DNA from: Ilyomonas sp964249755
Lineage (GTDB): Bacteria; Bacteroidota; Bacteroidia; Chitinophagales; Chitinophagaceae
Direction of reading: 5' to 3'
Assembly: GCA_964249755.1 (NCBI GenBank)
Contig: CAXUDB010000001.1
Coordinates: forward strand, 1,798,001-1,862,000
Length of the DNA stretch: 64,000 nucleotides
Shown here: positions 34,905 to 44,168 of the stretch, piece after piece
Numbering within the stretch: the stretch's first letter is position 1
How the letters are laid out: each line of letters starts with the position of its first letter
The notes under the pieces: model-generated
What the model was told of the DNA's origin: nothing
What the model saw: the letters and a program-made list of their open reading frames with translations, nothing else
The model's database searches: none
Program-made: the position numbers and the translations under genes

Positions 34905-35804
34905 ATGAAACTCCATTTCATCGGCGTAGCTGCGATAGCTATATTCCTTTTATTATCCTGTTCTTCGGGTACTTCTAAATTCAAAACTACCGGTGAAGTT
35001 GCAACGCAAGACGCGACGCTTACCAACGTCAAACCTGAAGAGCAAAAGCTTTCTGCTGAGACGGCAGATACAACATTAGTATCCTCTGCTGCAACAGATG
35101 ATGTTGCCTTGCAATCCGGCTCGCCTACATTTACAGATTGGGACAAAAAAATTGTAAAGACAGCTAATGTATCGCTCGAAGTAAAAGACTTCAATTTGTT
35201 TAACAATGCTATACACAACAGCATCAAAAGCTTTGGTGCTTATACGGCTGCCGAGCAACAAAACAGCAGCGATAGCCGCATTGAAAACAGCCTGACCGTG
35301 AAAGTGCCGGTTGACCAGTTTGATAACCTTGTCAACAGCATAGGCGGCGATGGTGTTACGGTGCTGTCAAAAGAAGTATCAACCGATGATGTAAGCAGCG
35401 AAGTGATAGACACCAAAGCCCGCACAGAAGCAAAGAAGCAACTGCGTGATAAATATGAAGAGCTGTTGAAAGGAGCTAAAACCATGAAAGACATCTTGCA
35501 GGTGCAAAGCGAGATTAATGGCTTGCAGGAAGAGTTGGAAGCGGCTGCAGGTCGTGTAGCTTACCTTACGCATTCGGCGGCTTATAGCACAGTTACCATT
35601 CATTACTTTCAATTTCTAAATGGCAGTACGGCAGACAATACGCAGCCTACTTTTTTCACCAATATTAAAGAGGCATTTGCGGCTGGCGGCAGTGTATTTA
35701 TTAATATCCTTATTTTCTTTGTTTCGATATGGCCGTTGCTGCTGGCAGGCGGTTTATTATATGTTTATATACAGCGAGGAAGAGGGAAGAAAGTTGCGGC
35801 TTAA
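34905..35804 (+). CDS. DUF4349 lipoprotein
   Basis: 299 aa from the ATG at 34905, which directly begins a lipoprotein signal (AIAIFLLLSCSSG, lipobox Cys about residue 19). A linker of about 60 residues precedes the DUF4349 region (VKTANVSLEVKDFNLFNNAI, SLTVKVPVDQFDNLVNSI, VSSEVIDTKARTEAKKQ), which includes a coiled coil around residues 185-225 and ends in a membrane helix (about 270-290) with a basic tail. The family is envelope-located and of unknown function. A strong terminator follows. Confidence 0.88.
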   Translation: MKLHFIGVAAIAIFLLLSCSSGTSKFKTTGEVATQDATLTNVKPEEQKLSAETADTTLVSSAATDDVALQSGSPTFTDWDKKIVKTANVSLEVKDFNLFNNAIHNSIKSFGAYTAAEQQNSSDSRIENSLTVKVPVDQFDNLVNSIGGDGVTVLSKEVSTDDVSSEVIDTKARTEAKKQLRDKYEELLKGAKTMKDILQVQSEINGLQEELEAAAGRVAYLTHSAAYSTVTIHYFQFLNGSTADNTQPTFFTNIKEAFAAGGSVFINILIFFVSIWPLLLAGGLLYVYIQRGRGKKVAA

Positions 35805-35822
35805 GAAAAGAATAGCGTTTGC

Positions 35823-35858
35823 AAAAAAGCTGATAGTTTAAAAAACATCAGCTTTTTT
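35823..35858 (+). terminator. Terminator after the DUF4349 gene
   Basis: AAAAAAGCTGAT pairs perfectly with ATCAGCTTTTTT around a 12-nt loop, ending in a T run. Confidence 0.85.
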
Positions 35859-35961
35859 GTACTCAACGCATGTCTTGTGTTCCTATAATAACCATTGCTG
35901 CAACGCTTTTATTTTGTTACAATACCGCAATTTTGCTGTTTTGTTTCAATATGTTTTTTTT

Positions 35962-36918
35962 ATGGAGATAATAAAAATAGCCACGGCGCAATTTGAACAC
36001 AAAAGCGGTGATAAAGCGTACAATTTACAAACTATCGAAAGTCTATGCCGCAAAGCCAAAGACGACGGCGCACAGGCGGTTGCTTTTCATGAATGTTCTA
36101 TTACCGGCTATACGTTTGCAAGGCATTTGTCGAAAGAGCAAATACTGGGCATAGCAGAGTTTATTCCGGGCGGCGAAAGCATTCAAACCCTTACCCGCAT
36201 TGCAAAGCAGCAGGATATAGTTGTGCTGGCAGGTCTGTTTGAAAAAGACAGGGGCGAGCTAATTTACAAAGCTTATGTATGCGTTGACGGGAATGGTTTG
36301 GTGGCAAAATATCGCAAGCTGCATCCGTTCATCAATCCCAATATCATACCCGGCAATGCCTATTGTGTGTTCGATTTGTTCGGCTGGAAATGTGGCATTT
36401 TAATTTGCTACGACAATAACATCATTGAAAATGTAAGAGCTACGAAACTGCTTGGCGCCGATATTATTTTTATGCCGCATGTTACCATGTGCACGCCCTC
36501 CACACGGCCCGGTGCAGGCTTTGTTGATCCGCAATTATGGATAAATCGTGAAGCCGATCCCACTTCTTTGCGGTTAGAATTTGATGGCATGAAAGGACGC
36601 GAATGGCTGATGAAATGGTTGCCGGCAAGGGCGTATGACAATGCAGTATATGCTGTATTCGCCAATGCCATCGGCATGGATGATGACCAGTTGAAAAACG
36701 GTTGCTCAATGATTATTGATCCGTTTGGCGATGTGATAGCGGAGTGTCACAAACTGGATAACGATGTGCAAACAGCAGTGCTTACACGGGATAAACTTAC
36801 GCAGGCCGGCGGCTATCGCTACCTGAAAGCGCGGAGACCTGATTTATACAGAGACATCATTGGGCAGCCGCATGTGCCCGATCAGAAAGTGGTTTGGCTG
36901 AATAAGGGCGAAGAGTAA
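35962..36918 (+). CDS. Nitrilase-family carbon-nitrogen hydrolase
   Basis: 318 aa from the ATG at 35962; upstream in-frame sequence is not protein-like. The catalytic triad is visible: Glu in AVAFHECSITGY (about residue 45), Lys in AKYRKLHPFINP, and Cys in KCGILICYDNNI. The protein resembles the broad aliphatic amidase/nitrilase-related branch; length and the insertion VTMCTPSTRPGAGFVDP may indicate a specific subfamily. The substrate is not predictable. It stands alone, after a terminator and 69 bp before priA. Confidence 0.87.
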   Translation: MEIIKIATAQFEHKSGDKAYNLQTIESLCRKAKDDGAQAVAFHECSITGYTFARHLSKEQILGIAEFIPGGESIQTLTRIAKQQDIVVLAGLFEKDRGELIYKAYVCVDGNGLVAKYRKLHPFINPNIIPGNAYCVFDLFGWKCGILICYDNNIIENVRATKLLGADIIFMPHVTMCTPSTRPGAGFVDPQLWINREADPTSLRLEFDGMKGREWLMKWLPARAYDNAVYAVFANAIGMDDDQLKNGCSMIIDPFGDVIAECHKLDNDVQTAVLTRDKLTQAGGYRYLKARRPDLYRDIIGQPHVPDQKVVWLNKGEE

Positions 36919-36987
36919 AGCCCTTAAATTATAGTTGTTGCGTACACTTTATCTTTACCCGGTTGCATTTGAAATATAAACCAACGG

Positions 36988-39480
36988 ATGATTCACAACG
37001 CTAACAAGATTGATTTTTCTGAGCATGAGGATACTTTGTATGCAGAAGTGATTGTGCCTCTTTTTCTGCCAAAAAATTACACCTGGGAAATCCCTTCGCA
37101 ACTAAGAGATACAGTGGCCGTTGGTAAGCGTGTTGAAGTATCGCTGCGCAATAAGAAATACACTGGTCTTGTAAAAACAATCATTACCCAAAAGCCTGAA
37201 GGTTTTGAGCCAAAGCCGTTGTCAAATGTGTTGGATAACGAGCCGCTCGTTCACGAAACACAATTACTACTCTGGCAATGGATCAGCGATTACTACATGT
37301 GCACCGAAGGTGAAGTGATGCATGCTGCAGTGCCATCCAATTTAAAGCTGTCGAGCGAAACTACATTGCTTTGGAATGAAGACTGGGAGGCAGATTGGGA
37401 GAGCCTGAATGATGAAGAATATCTTGTTGCGGAAGCACTGCAAATCAAGAAAGAACTGAAGCTGACCGAAGTGCAGCAACTGCTTGATATTAATCATGTC
37501 TATCCCGTTATTAAGCGCCTGATTGAAAAGAATGTATGCTATGTATGGGAAGAGTTACAAGAAAAGTACAAAGAAAAAAAGGAGACTTATATCCATTTGC
37601 ATCCTGACTATTTTGTTGAAGAAAAGATGCAGCAGTTATTAAATAACTGGGGTAAAGCTGCGCCAAAGCAGATGGAATTGCTGATGGCTTTCTTGCATCT
37701 TCAAAAAATAGAAGGCGAAGTGATACAAGCTGCACTGCTAAAAAAATCCGGCGCTTCATCAGCGCAATTAAACAGCTTAATTGAGAAAAGTATTTTGCGT
37801 GCGGAGAAACGAAGCACCAGTCGTTTGCCCAGCTTGCCAAAAGACATTGCGGTAAACTTTGTGTTATCGCCTGCACAACAAACGGCACTTCATCAGGCGC
37901 AACAAACCTTGGCTGATAAAGCTGTTTGCTTGTTACATGGCGTAACATCCAGCGGGAAGACGCAGATTTATATCAAGCTGATTGAGCAATACATTCAGCA
38001 AGGCAAGCAGGTATTGTATATGTTACCCGAGATTGCCTTGACGGCACAAGTGATACGAAGGTTGCAAATTCATTTTGGAGGTCATATCAGTATTTATCAT
38101 TCCAAGTTTAACGCGAATGAGCGTGTTGAAATCTGGAACAAAATAAAAAGCGGTGAAACCAAAGCTGTGCTGGGTGCGCGTTCTGCCTTATTGCTTCCCT
38201 TTAAAAATCTCGGTTTAATCATCGTTGATGAAGAGCATGATTCATCTTATAAGCAACAGGATCCGGCGCCGCGTTATCATGCCCGCGACACAGCGATTTA
38301 CTATGCTTCGCTGTTCAATGCAAAGGTTCTTTTGGGAAGCGCTACACCTTCTATTGAGAGTTATTACAATTGCACTTTGAATCGGTATGGATTGGTGAAA
38401 TTGGGCGAGCGGTTCGGCAACGCAGAAATGCCCGAAATAGAAATCATCGACACAAAGAATGTGGTCACCAAGCCCAACGAAAAAGTTATCCTGACACCTG
38501 AACTAAAGAATGAAATTGAGAAGTCAATCAAGGCAAAGAAACAAGTGATCTTGTTTAAAAACCGTCGCGGCTATTCGCCTTACATGATCTGCTCTGTATG
38601 TGGCTGGATACCGCATTGCCGCAACTGCGATGTAACGCTCACGTTTCACAAAGCGAAGAACAAACTGGTATGTCATTATTGCGGCACCGATTATCCCGTC
38701 ATGTATACTTGCGTTGCCTGCGGCAGCCATCAGTTCAATCAAAAGAACTTTGGTACCGAAAAGATAGAAGAAGCTATTGTGTCGGAGTTCAGCGAGGCGC
38801 GAACAGCGCGCATGGACTATGACAGTGTCCGCGGTAAGCATGATCATGATACGCTGATTAAACTCTTTGAGCAAAGCCGCATAGATATTCTGGTGGGAAC
38901 ACAAATGGTTGTGAAAGGTTTGGATTTTGAGCATGTAAATCTCGTTGGTATTTTAGATGCGGATGGCATTTTAAACTTCGCAGATTTTCGCGTGAATGAA
39001 CGTGCGTTTCAGTTGATGGAACAGGTGAGCGGCAGAGCCGGACGGAGAGAGACAAAAGGCAAGGTCTTGATTCAACTTGCCAATGTGCATCATCCTGTTT
39101 TGCAACTGGTAAAAGACCACGATTATGAAAGCTTGTACAAGCTGGAAATTGAAAACCGGCGTACTTTTTTCTACCCGCCTTTTTCACGCATTATCAAGAT
39201 TGTTTTTAAGCATAAAGAAAGCGCAACTGCCGAAGAAGCCGCACAACTGATGGCTGAGGGGTTGAAAGCAAACTATACCAATTTTATTACAGGTCCGGCA
39301 GAGCCGGTAGTGAATCGAATCCGTAATGTTTTTCTGTGGGAAATTTTATTAAAACTGCCACGCGAAGCAGCGGTGATCACCAATTGCAAACTGCAGATTC
39401 TGCAACAGATCGTCATTATCCAAAGCAATCCTGTTTACCGCAGTGTGAAGATTACGCCGGATGTGGATCCGGTATATTGA
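36988..39480 (+). CDS. priA: Primosomal protein N' (replication restart helicase)
   Basis: 830-aa superfamily 2 helicase restarting stalled forks. An N-terminal DNA-binding domain (about 1-100) precedes Walker A HGVTSSGKTQIYIKL, the DEEH box VDEEHDSSYKQQDPAPRYHARD, and GSATPSIES. Eight zinc cysteines are visible in CSVCGWIPHCRNCDVTL, CHYCG and CVACGS. The helicase C-terminal motif GTQMVVKGLDFEHVNLVGIL and QVSGRAGR follow. It is complete and the usual size. Confidence 0.96.
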   Translation: MIHNANKIDFSEHEDTLYAEVIVPLFLPKNYTWEIPSQLRDTVAVGKRVEVSLRNKKYTGLVKTIITQKPEGFEPKPLSNVLDNEPLVHETQLLLWQWISDYYMCTEGEVMHAAVPSNLKLSSETTLLWNEDWEADWESLNDEEYLVAEALQIKKELKLTEVQQLLDINHVYPVIKRLIEKNVCYVWEELQEKYKEKKETYIHLHPDYFVEEKMQQLLNNWGKAAPKQMELLMAFLHLQKIEGEVIQAALLKKSGASSAQLNSLIEKSILRAEKRSTSRLPSLPKDIAVNFVLSPAQQTALHQAQQTLADKAVCLLHGVTSSGKTQIYIKLIEQYIQQGKQVLYMLPEIALTAQVIRRLQIHFGGHISIYHSKFNANERVEIWNKIKSGETKAVLGARSALLLPFKNLGLIIVDEEHDSSYKQQDPAPRYHARDTAIYYASLFNAKVLLGSATPSIESYYNCTLNRYGLVKLGERFGNAEMPEIEIIDTKNVVTKPNEKVILTPELKNEIEKSIKAKKQVILFKNRRGYSPYMICSVCGWIPHCRNCDVTLTFHKAKNKLVCHYCGTDYPVMYTCVACGSHQFNQKNFGTEKIEEAIVSEFSEARTARMDYDSVRGKHDHDTLIKLFEQSRIDILVGTQMVVKGLDFEHVNLVGILDADGILNFADFRVNERAFQLMEQVSGRAGRRETKGKVLIQLANVHHPVLQLVKDHDYESLYKLEIENRRTFFYPPFSRIIKIVFKHKESATAEEAAQLMAEGLKANYTNFITGPAEPVVNRIRNVFLWEILLKLPREAAVITNCKLQILQQIVIIQSNPVYRSVKITPDVDPVY

Positions 39481-39504
39481 TGCTTTTTTATAACATAAAA
39501 TTTC

Positions 39505-39535
39505 TTTGCTTACACCTCTATTGCCATTATCTTTG
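39505..39535 (+). promoter_or_regulatory. rpmE2 promoter (TTTG-N19-TATCTTTG)
   Basis: Exact -33 TTTG (39505-39508) and -7 TATCTTTG (39528-39535) with a 19-bp spacer, about 60 bp before the start codon. Confidence 0.8.
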
Positions 39536-39594
39536 CGCTTCCCAAAAAAATTTAATCATCTTCACGGCAAAACCCGTGAACTAAAGCAAACAAA

Positions 39595-39846
39595 ATGAAA
39601 CAAGGTATTCACCCGGAAAAATATAAGTTCGTTGTGTTTAAAGATATGACCAACGGAACTGAATTTCTTGGCAAGTCAACCGCCTCCGGCAACAGCGAAA
39701 AAGTGAAATGGGAAGATGGTAATGAATATCCCGTGGTAAAACTGGATATCTCCAACACCTCGCATCCCTTCTACACAGGCAAAAACGTGATGGTTGATAC
39801 CGCCGGACGTATTGACAAATTCAAGAAGCGTTACGCAAAAAAATAA
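39595..39846 (+). CDS. rpmE2: 50S ribosomal protein L31 type B
   Basis: 83 aa, KQGIHPEKYKFVVFKDMTNG and the C-terminal SHPFYTGKNVMVDTAGRIDKF are diagnostic. It lacks the paired zinc cysteines of type A, hence the zinc-independent type B. Own promoter and terminator. Confidence 0.97.
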   Translation: MKQGIHPEKYKFVVFKDMTNGTEFLGKSTASGNSEKVKWEDGNEYPVVKLDISNTSHPFYTGKNVMVDTAGRIDKFKKRYAKK

Positions 39847-39862
39847 TTTCACTTCTTATTTC

Positions 39863-39893
39863 ATCCCTCCGGTTACCATCGGGGGGATTTTTG
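39863..39893 (+). terminator. rpmE2 terminator
   Basis: ATCCCTCC pairs with GGGGGGAT (one G-T pair) around a 10-nt loop and is followed by TTTT. Confidence 0.8.
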
Positions 39894-39919
39894 TTTTACT
39901 CCTTTTTTCATTCTGATAC

Positions 39920-41152
39920 ATGAGCAAGCCAACAAGTTATCCCAAAGAAAAAATAAATATTCTTTTCTTAGAAAACATCAGCGATAAAGCGGTTGAAAAA
40001 TTCAGGAGCAACGGTTATACAAATGTGACCAAACTTGCCAAAGCATTACCTGAAGAAGAATTAGCAGAAGCAATTAAAGATGTTCATCTTCTTGGCATCC
40101 GTTCTAAAACACAGATTACACCAACCGTGTTGGCCGCTGCTGAAAAGCTGATGGCGATTGGTTGTTTCTGCATTGGTGTAAACCAAGTAGATTTAAAAGA
40201 AGCTACCCGCAAAGGCATCGTTGTATTTAATGCGCCTTACAGTAATACCAGAAGCGTAGCCGAATTAGTAATTGGCTTAGCCATCATGCTTATCCGCCGC
40301 ATACCCGATAAAAACAAAGCCGCTCACGAAGGCATCTGGATGAAGGATGCCAAAGGAAGTTTTGAGTTACGCGGTAAAACGATTGGTATTATTGGCTATG
40401 GCAATATCGGTGCTCAGGTAAGTGTGCTGGCAGAAGCTTTTGGAATGAAAGTGCGTTTCTATGATGTTGAAACCAAACTGCCACTTGGTAATGCGGATAG
40501 TTGCAAGACTCTTGAAGAACTATTAACAGGAGCTGACCTCATCACACTACATGTACCAGAAACAGAGCAAACCAAGAATCTGATTAATAAAGACAACTTA
40601 AAATATTGTAAGAAGAATGCTTTGCTGATTAACTATGCTCGTGGTGAAGTTGTTGATTTGGATGCACTGGCAAATGCGTTGAAAGAAGGTAATATGGGTG
40701 GTGCTGCGATAGATGTATTCCCGGTAGAACCGGAAAAAAACGGGCAACAGTTTTCAACGCCCTTGCAAGGTTTGTCGAATGTGATTCTTACGCCGCATAT
40801 TGGTGGCTCAACGGAAGAAGCGCAGCAAAACATTGGTGATGATGTAAGCATCAAATTATTCAATTATCTTGAAAGCGGCATTACCAATGGCTCGCATACG
40901 GTGCCTGCCATCAGCCTGCCATTGATGCAGGGCGCGCACCGCATTCTGCATATTCATAATAACGTTCCGGGCGTGTTAAGCGCTATCAATAAATCGCTGG
41001 CAGATAATCATATCAACATAGTAGGGCAATACCTGAAAACAAATGAAGAGATCGGCTATGTGGTTCTGGATGTGGACAAAGAGCTTTCCAGCCAGGCGGT
41101 AGATTTGTTACGGCAAGTGAAGGAGACGATTAAGGTGAGGATGTTGTATTAA
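39920..41152 (+). CDS. serA: D-3-phosphoglycerate dehydrogenase
   Basis: First step of serine synthesis. NAD-binding IGIIGYGNIGAQ at about residue 155, catalytic Arg in NYARGEVVD, Glu in FPVEPEKNG and His in LTPHIGGSTEE. Residues about 335-410 form an ACT domain (NNVPGVLSAINKSLADNHIN) for serine feedback. 410 aa is the E. coli-like length. SerC and SerB are not nearby. A perfect 19-bp-stem terminator follows. Confidence 0.95.
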   Translation: MSKPTSYPKEKINILFLENISDKAVEKFRSNGYTNVTKLAKALPEEELAEAIKDVHLLGIRSKTQITPTVLAAAEKLMAIGCFCIGVNQVDLKEATRKGIVVFNAPYSNTRSVAELVIGLAIMLIRRIPDKNKAAHEGIWMKDAKGSFELRGKTIGIIGYGNIGAQVSVLAEAFGMKVRFYDVETKLPLGNADSCKTLEELLTGADLITLHVPETEQTKNLINKDNLKYCKKNALLINYARGEVVDLDALANALKEGNMGGAAIDVFPVEPEKNGQQFSTPLQGLSNVILTPHIGGSTEEAQQNIGDDVSIKLFNYLESGITNGSHTVPAISLPLMQGAHRILHIHNNVPGVLSAINKSLADNHINIVGQYLKTNEEIGYVVLDVDKELSSQAVDLLRQVKETIKVRMLY

Positions 41153-41164
41153 CTATGTAATTAC

Positions 41165-41204
41165 AAAAAGAAGATAAAAACTTTTAAGTTTTTATCTTCT
41201 TTTT
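41165..41204. terminator. Bidirectional terminator between serA and the OmpA-family gene
   Basis: Nineteen perfectly paired bases (AAAAAGAAGATAAAAACTT and its complement) with a 2-nt loop and T/A runs on both ends, between convergent genes. Confidence 0.9.
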
Positions 41205-41222
41205 GATCTTGACACTTAAAAA

Positions 41223-43130
41223 TTAAATGCCTGTTATCACAAACTCTGTCCTTCTATTTTTAGCTTTTCCGTCTTCAGTAGAATTGTCTGCAACCGGTTG
41301 GGTTTGTCCAAATCCTTTGCTGGTTAAGCGCTGAGCGGCAATACCTTTACTTATTATATATTCCGCAACGGCTTTTGCACGATTGGCGGAAAGTGCAAGA
41401 TTCGCCGCCGGTGTTCCGGTATCATCCGTGTGCCCGTTGATTTGTAAATGAATTGTAGGATTATCATTCAACAACTGAATCACCTTGTCCAATTCTATAA
41501 AACTCACTGGCTCTAACTGAAATGAGTTGGTGGCAAACTGAATGTTCTTTAGCGTTACCAAAGCATTCAATTTTATAGGTTGCAGAGCAATGTCTTTTTG
41601 ATAGGTACTGTCCGGCAGCTTTTTGTTTAGTGCAAATACATCGCTATATAAGAGATAGTCTTTCCGATTTACCGTAAATGTATAATTACTGCCCACCGGT
41701 AATGTAATAAAATAAAATCCCGTTTCGTCGGTCTGAATTTTAGTAATAATTTGATGACTGCTGTCGCTGGCCAACTCAACCGAACAGGGCAAACCTTTGC
41801 CGGTTTTAGCATCCGTTACATAACCTTTGATGTACAGGGTTCGCAATGGTCTTACAGCAGGTTGTAAAGAGAACTGGTAAAGATCCAGGTCGCCATGCGT
41901 GTCGGCGCGGTCGCTGGCATAATAAGCCGTGAGTCCATCGCTGGCTATAAAAAGGCTGCCTTCATTGTCAATCGTGTTTACGGGGTATCCTAAATTCTCC
42001 GGCTTGCCCCAATTGTTGCCTTTTTTGCGCAGCATATACATATCGCTGCCGCCATAGCCTGGCAATCCGTCCGAAGTATAATACAAGGTTTGGTTATCGG
42101 CATGAATAAATGGCGCCAGTTCGTCGCCTGCGGTGTTCACCTCTGCGCCCATATTTTGTGCAGGTCCCCACTTGCCGTTTTTCTGCCGGTAACTTACATA
42201 CAAGTCTTTGCCGCCATAGCCGCCGGGGCGGTTGCTGCTAAAATACAAAGCGTTTTTATCAGGACTAATGCTGGGCGAGCTCTCCCAAAATTCTGTGTTG
42301 ATGTTGTTGCCTAAATTGAACGGCTCACTCCATCCTTTTGGCGTATTGTAAGAAAGGTATAAATCATAGTTGCCGAATCCTTTTCTGCCAAAATCCCCTG
42401 CAAATAAGAGCCATTCGCCATCACCCGAAATATTAATAGCGCCTTTGTACGGCTCGATATTAATATCACCGGGTATAAGCTTTGACTGGCTGTAGCCATT
42501 GTTTGTTTTGCTACTTTCTATAAAATCTTCGCGGTTGCCGCCTTCGCGCCGTGTAAATACAAACAGGCTGTCATCAATGGTAAAGGAAGGATAGTACTCT
42601 GCTTCTTTAGAATTAATGCTGTCGCCTAAATTTTTAGGAGCGAAAACATAATCATCTGCCGGATGGCTTTGTGCATAATCAATTGCAAACTGGTAACAGC
42701 TTTTACGGTATTGCCCACTCTTGATGCTCTTATCGCTCAGTTTCGGCAAAGCTAAAAACCGGTTCACGGCTGATAATGCATCTTGCCATCTGCCAAGGGC
42801 TGCCAGATCAATAGAGTAGGGAAGTTGCAGGTAGGCAAATTCGGCAGTGTCTATGTTTCTTGCTTTCTCATAATACAATACTGCCTTATCGTATTGTTTC
42901 AACTCGCCATATACACCGGCAAGCGACAGATAGGCATCCACAAATTGCGGGTTATATTCGATGGCTTTGCCCAGCAGCGGCACGGCATCGCGCGTAAGTC
43001 CGTCGCGGAGCTGCAGCATACCTGCATCATAAGCTTCCTGCGCTTTCTGTTGTTGTTTCTCTTTGTTTTTTTGGGCAAAACAAAGCAGGGAAATAGATAG
43101 TCCTGCAATAATCAATAACCCCTTTATCAT
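41223..43130 (-). CDS. OmpA-family protein with TPR and PD40 repeats
   Basis: 635 aa from the ATG at 43130, which begins a signal peptide (KGLLIIAGLSISLLCFAQ). In order: TPR-like helices (about 25-130, AYLSLAGVYGELKQYDKAVLYYEKA), PD40/WD40-like beta-propeller repeats (about 180-430, each with SPDKNALYFSSNRPGGYGGKD-type cores), a carboxypeptidase-regulatory-like Ig domain (about 445-520, GYVTDAKTGKGLPCSVEL), and a C-terminal OmpA peptidoglycan-binding domain (INGHTDDTGTPAANLALSANRAKAVAEY). A periplasmic or outer-membrane-associated role tied to peptidoglycan is likely; related proteins occur in gliding and secretion gene sets, but those partners are absent here. Confidence 0.9.
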   Translation of the reverse strand: MIKGLLIIAGLSISLLCFAQKNKEKQQQKAQEAYDAGMLQLRDGLTRDAVPLLGKAIEYNPQFVDAYLSLAGVYGELKQYDKAVLYYEKARNIDTAEFAYLQLPYSIDLAALGRWQDALSAVNRFLALPKLSDKSIKSGQYRKSCYQFAIDYAQSHPADDYVFAPKNLGDSINSKEAEYYPSFTIDDSLFVFTRREGGNREDFIESSKTNNGYSQSKLIPGDINIEPYKGAINISGDGEWLLFAGDFGRKGFGNYDLYLSYNTPKGWSEPFNLGNNINTEFWESSPSISPDKNALYFSSNRPGGYGGKDLYVSYRQKNGKWGPAQNMGAEVNTAGDELAPFIHADNQTLYYTSDGLPGYGGSDMYMLRKKGNNWGKPENLGYPVNTIDNEGSLFIASDGLTAYYASDRADTHGDLDLYQFSLQPAVRPLRTLYIKGYVTDAKTGKGLPCSVELASDSSHQIITKIQTDETGFYFITLPVGSNYTFTVNRKDYLLYSDVFALNKKLPDSTYQKDIALQPIKLNALVTLKNIQFATNSFQLEPVSFIELDKVIQLLNDNPTIHLQINGHTDDTGTPAANLALSANRAKAVAEYIISKGIAAQRLTSKGFGQTQPVADNSTEDGKAKNRRTEFVITGI

Positions 43131-43198
43131 CCCGTAAATTTCAGGAAAAGCGGCATTGATTGTTGTTAAAGGCTGCCTTTTGTTTGCTTTGCAAAAAA

Positions 43199-43232
43199 TT
43201 AAAAACCGGAACCCAACAAAAGAGTTCCGGTT
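43199..43232 (-). terminator. Terminator on the minus strand upstream of the OmpA-family gene
   Basis: AACCGGAAC and GTTCCGGTT pair perfectly over an 11-nt loop and the minus strand continues into T-rich sequence. It closes the 43944-43306 unit. Confidence 0.75.
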
Positions 43233-43305
43233 AAAACCTATACACACTGAGAAAAAAGGTTAGGGAAGAAGGGTTGAAATCTTCGATTGCTTGTTTACTG
43301 TATGG

Positions 43306-43467
43306 TTAGGAGTCTTTCTTTTTTTCAAAATTTGTTTTATAACTAACTGTTTTGGTGTCGGCAAAAATGTTGTTGCTGTTTTTTGTCGTCTCACTGCTTT
43401 CTATATAATGACCGGCGCTGCAGGAAACAAACAGGATGAGAGTGCAAAGTGCCGTTATCTTTTTCAT
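43306..43467 (-). CDS. Small lipoprotein, 53 aa
   Basis: Too short for most gene callers. The ATG at 43467 starts KKITALCTLILFVSCSAGHY: a charged N-terminus, hydrophobic core and a good lipobox (FVSC), so lipidation at Cys16 is expected. The mature part is about 38 residues, polar, ending KTNFEKKKDS. It is 42 bp downstream of the 144-aa exported-protein gene on the same strand and is followed by a terminator at 43232-43199, so the two probably form an operon. Function unknown. Confidence 0.6.
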   Translation of the reverse strand: MKKITALCTLILFVSCSAGHYIESSETTKNSNNIFADTKTVSYKTNFEKKKDS

Positions 43468-43509
43468 ACAATTCTTTTTAAGAAGGGTTAGGGTTTACTG
43501 TTTTTCCTT

Positions 43510-43944
43510 TTAAATATGAATCTCTATTTTTTCGCTGTTGCTTTTGTCTGATAGATAAGTGCCGTTATACAACTGCACGATGCTGCCCTGGCTGTTGTAA
43601 GAGATAGTATAAGTAATCAGCAGCTTTTCTTTTTTGTTAAACACATTCGGTACAATAAAGCGGCTGTTGATGCTATTACCGTTGGCAGGCACCTGGCTAA
43701 GCTGCATGTCATTATACACTTTGTCTGATACAACTGTTTGCTTATTGCCTTCAAGCTTTACAATCACAACATGTACCGATGCCTTTGCATCGCTGTAGGC
43801 AGTAGAAGAATAATCGCCGCGACTGCTGATGGCAACATTGATTTCCTTGCTTACGGGCTTTTCTGTCTGGAAATACTTAACGGGCGTAAACGCAACTATC
43901 GTTGCGATTAAGATGGCTGTGGTTATGATGAGTATCTTTTTCAT
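43510..43944 (-). CDS. Exported protein of unknown function, 144 aa
   Basis: An N-terminal hydrophobic stretch (KKILIITTAILIATIVAFTP) acts as a signal peptide or single anchor. The rest alternates hydrophobic and polar residues as expected for beta strands (SVHVVIVKLEGNKQTVV, KLLITYTISYNSQGSIVQLYNG). I do not recognise a family. It precedes the small lipoprotein gene by 42 bp. Confidence 0.65.
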   Translation of the reverse strand: MKKILIITTAILIATIVAFTPVKYFQTEKPVSKEINVAISSRGDYSSTAYSDAKASVHVVIVKLEGNKQTVVSDKVYNDMQLSQVPANGNSINSRFIVPNVFNKKEKLLITYTISYNSQGSIVQLYNGTYLSDKSNSEKIEIHI

Positions 43945-44118
43945 GGCTGTTTTTTTTGTTGTGCTATTTGTCGTAATAATAGAACAAAGGCATACCAGTG
44001 AAAGACAACGAAACCCGTTTTTTGAGTGAAATGCTCTTTTTGAAGGATAAGCGGTGTTAGGAAACGGACGAATGGCGATTCTCTGTAATGAAAACTTAGG
44101 ATGCAGTAGCAGCGCGAA

Positions 44119-44158
44119 CTTACGGGTGTCCGCTTACGTTACAGAAAGCGTCCGTAAG
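44119..44158. terminator. Possible hairpin downstream of the methyltransferase gene
   Basis: CTTACGG and CCGTAAG pair, with a further CGCTT/AAGCG inner stem and a bulge. It lies 11 bp past the stop at 44169. There is no T run, so termination is uncertain. Confidence 0.4.
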
Positions 44159-44168
44159 CAATACAAGC

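Noticed and set aside
43291..43491. Plus-strand frame opposite the small lipoprotein
   Set aside because: The minus-strand frame has a proper lipoprotein signal and terminator; this one does not.
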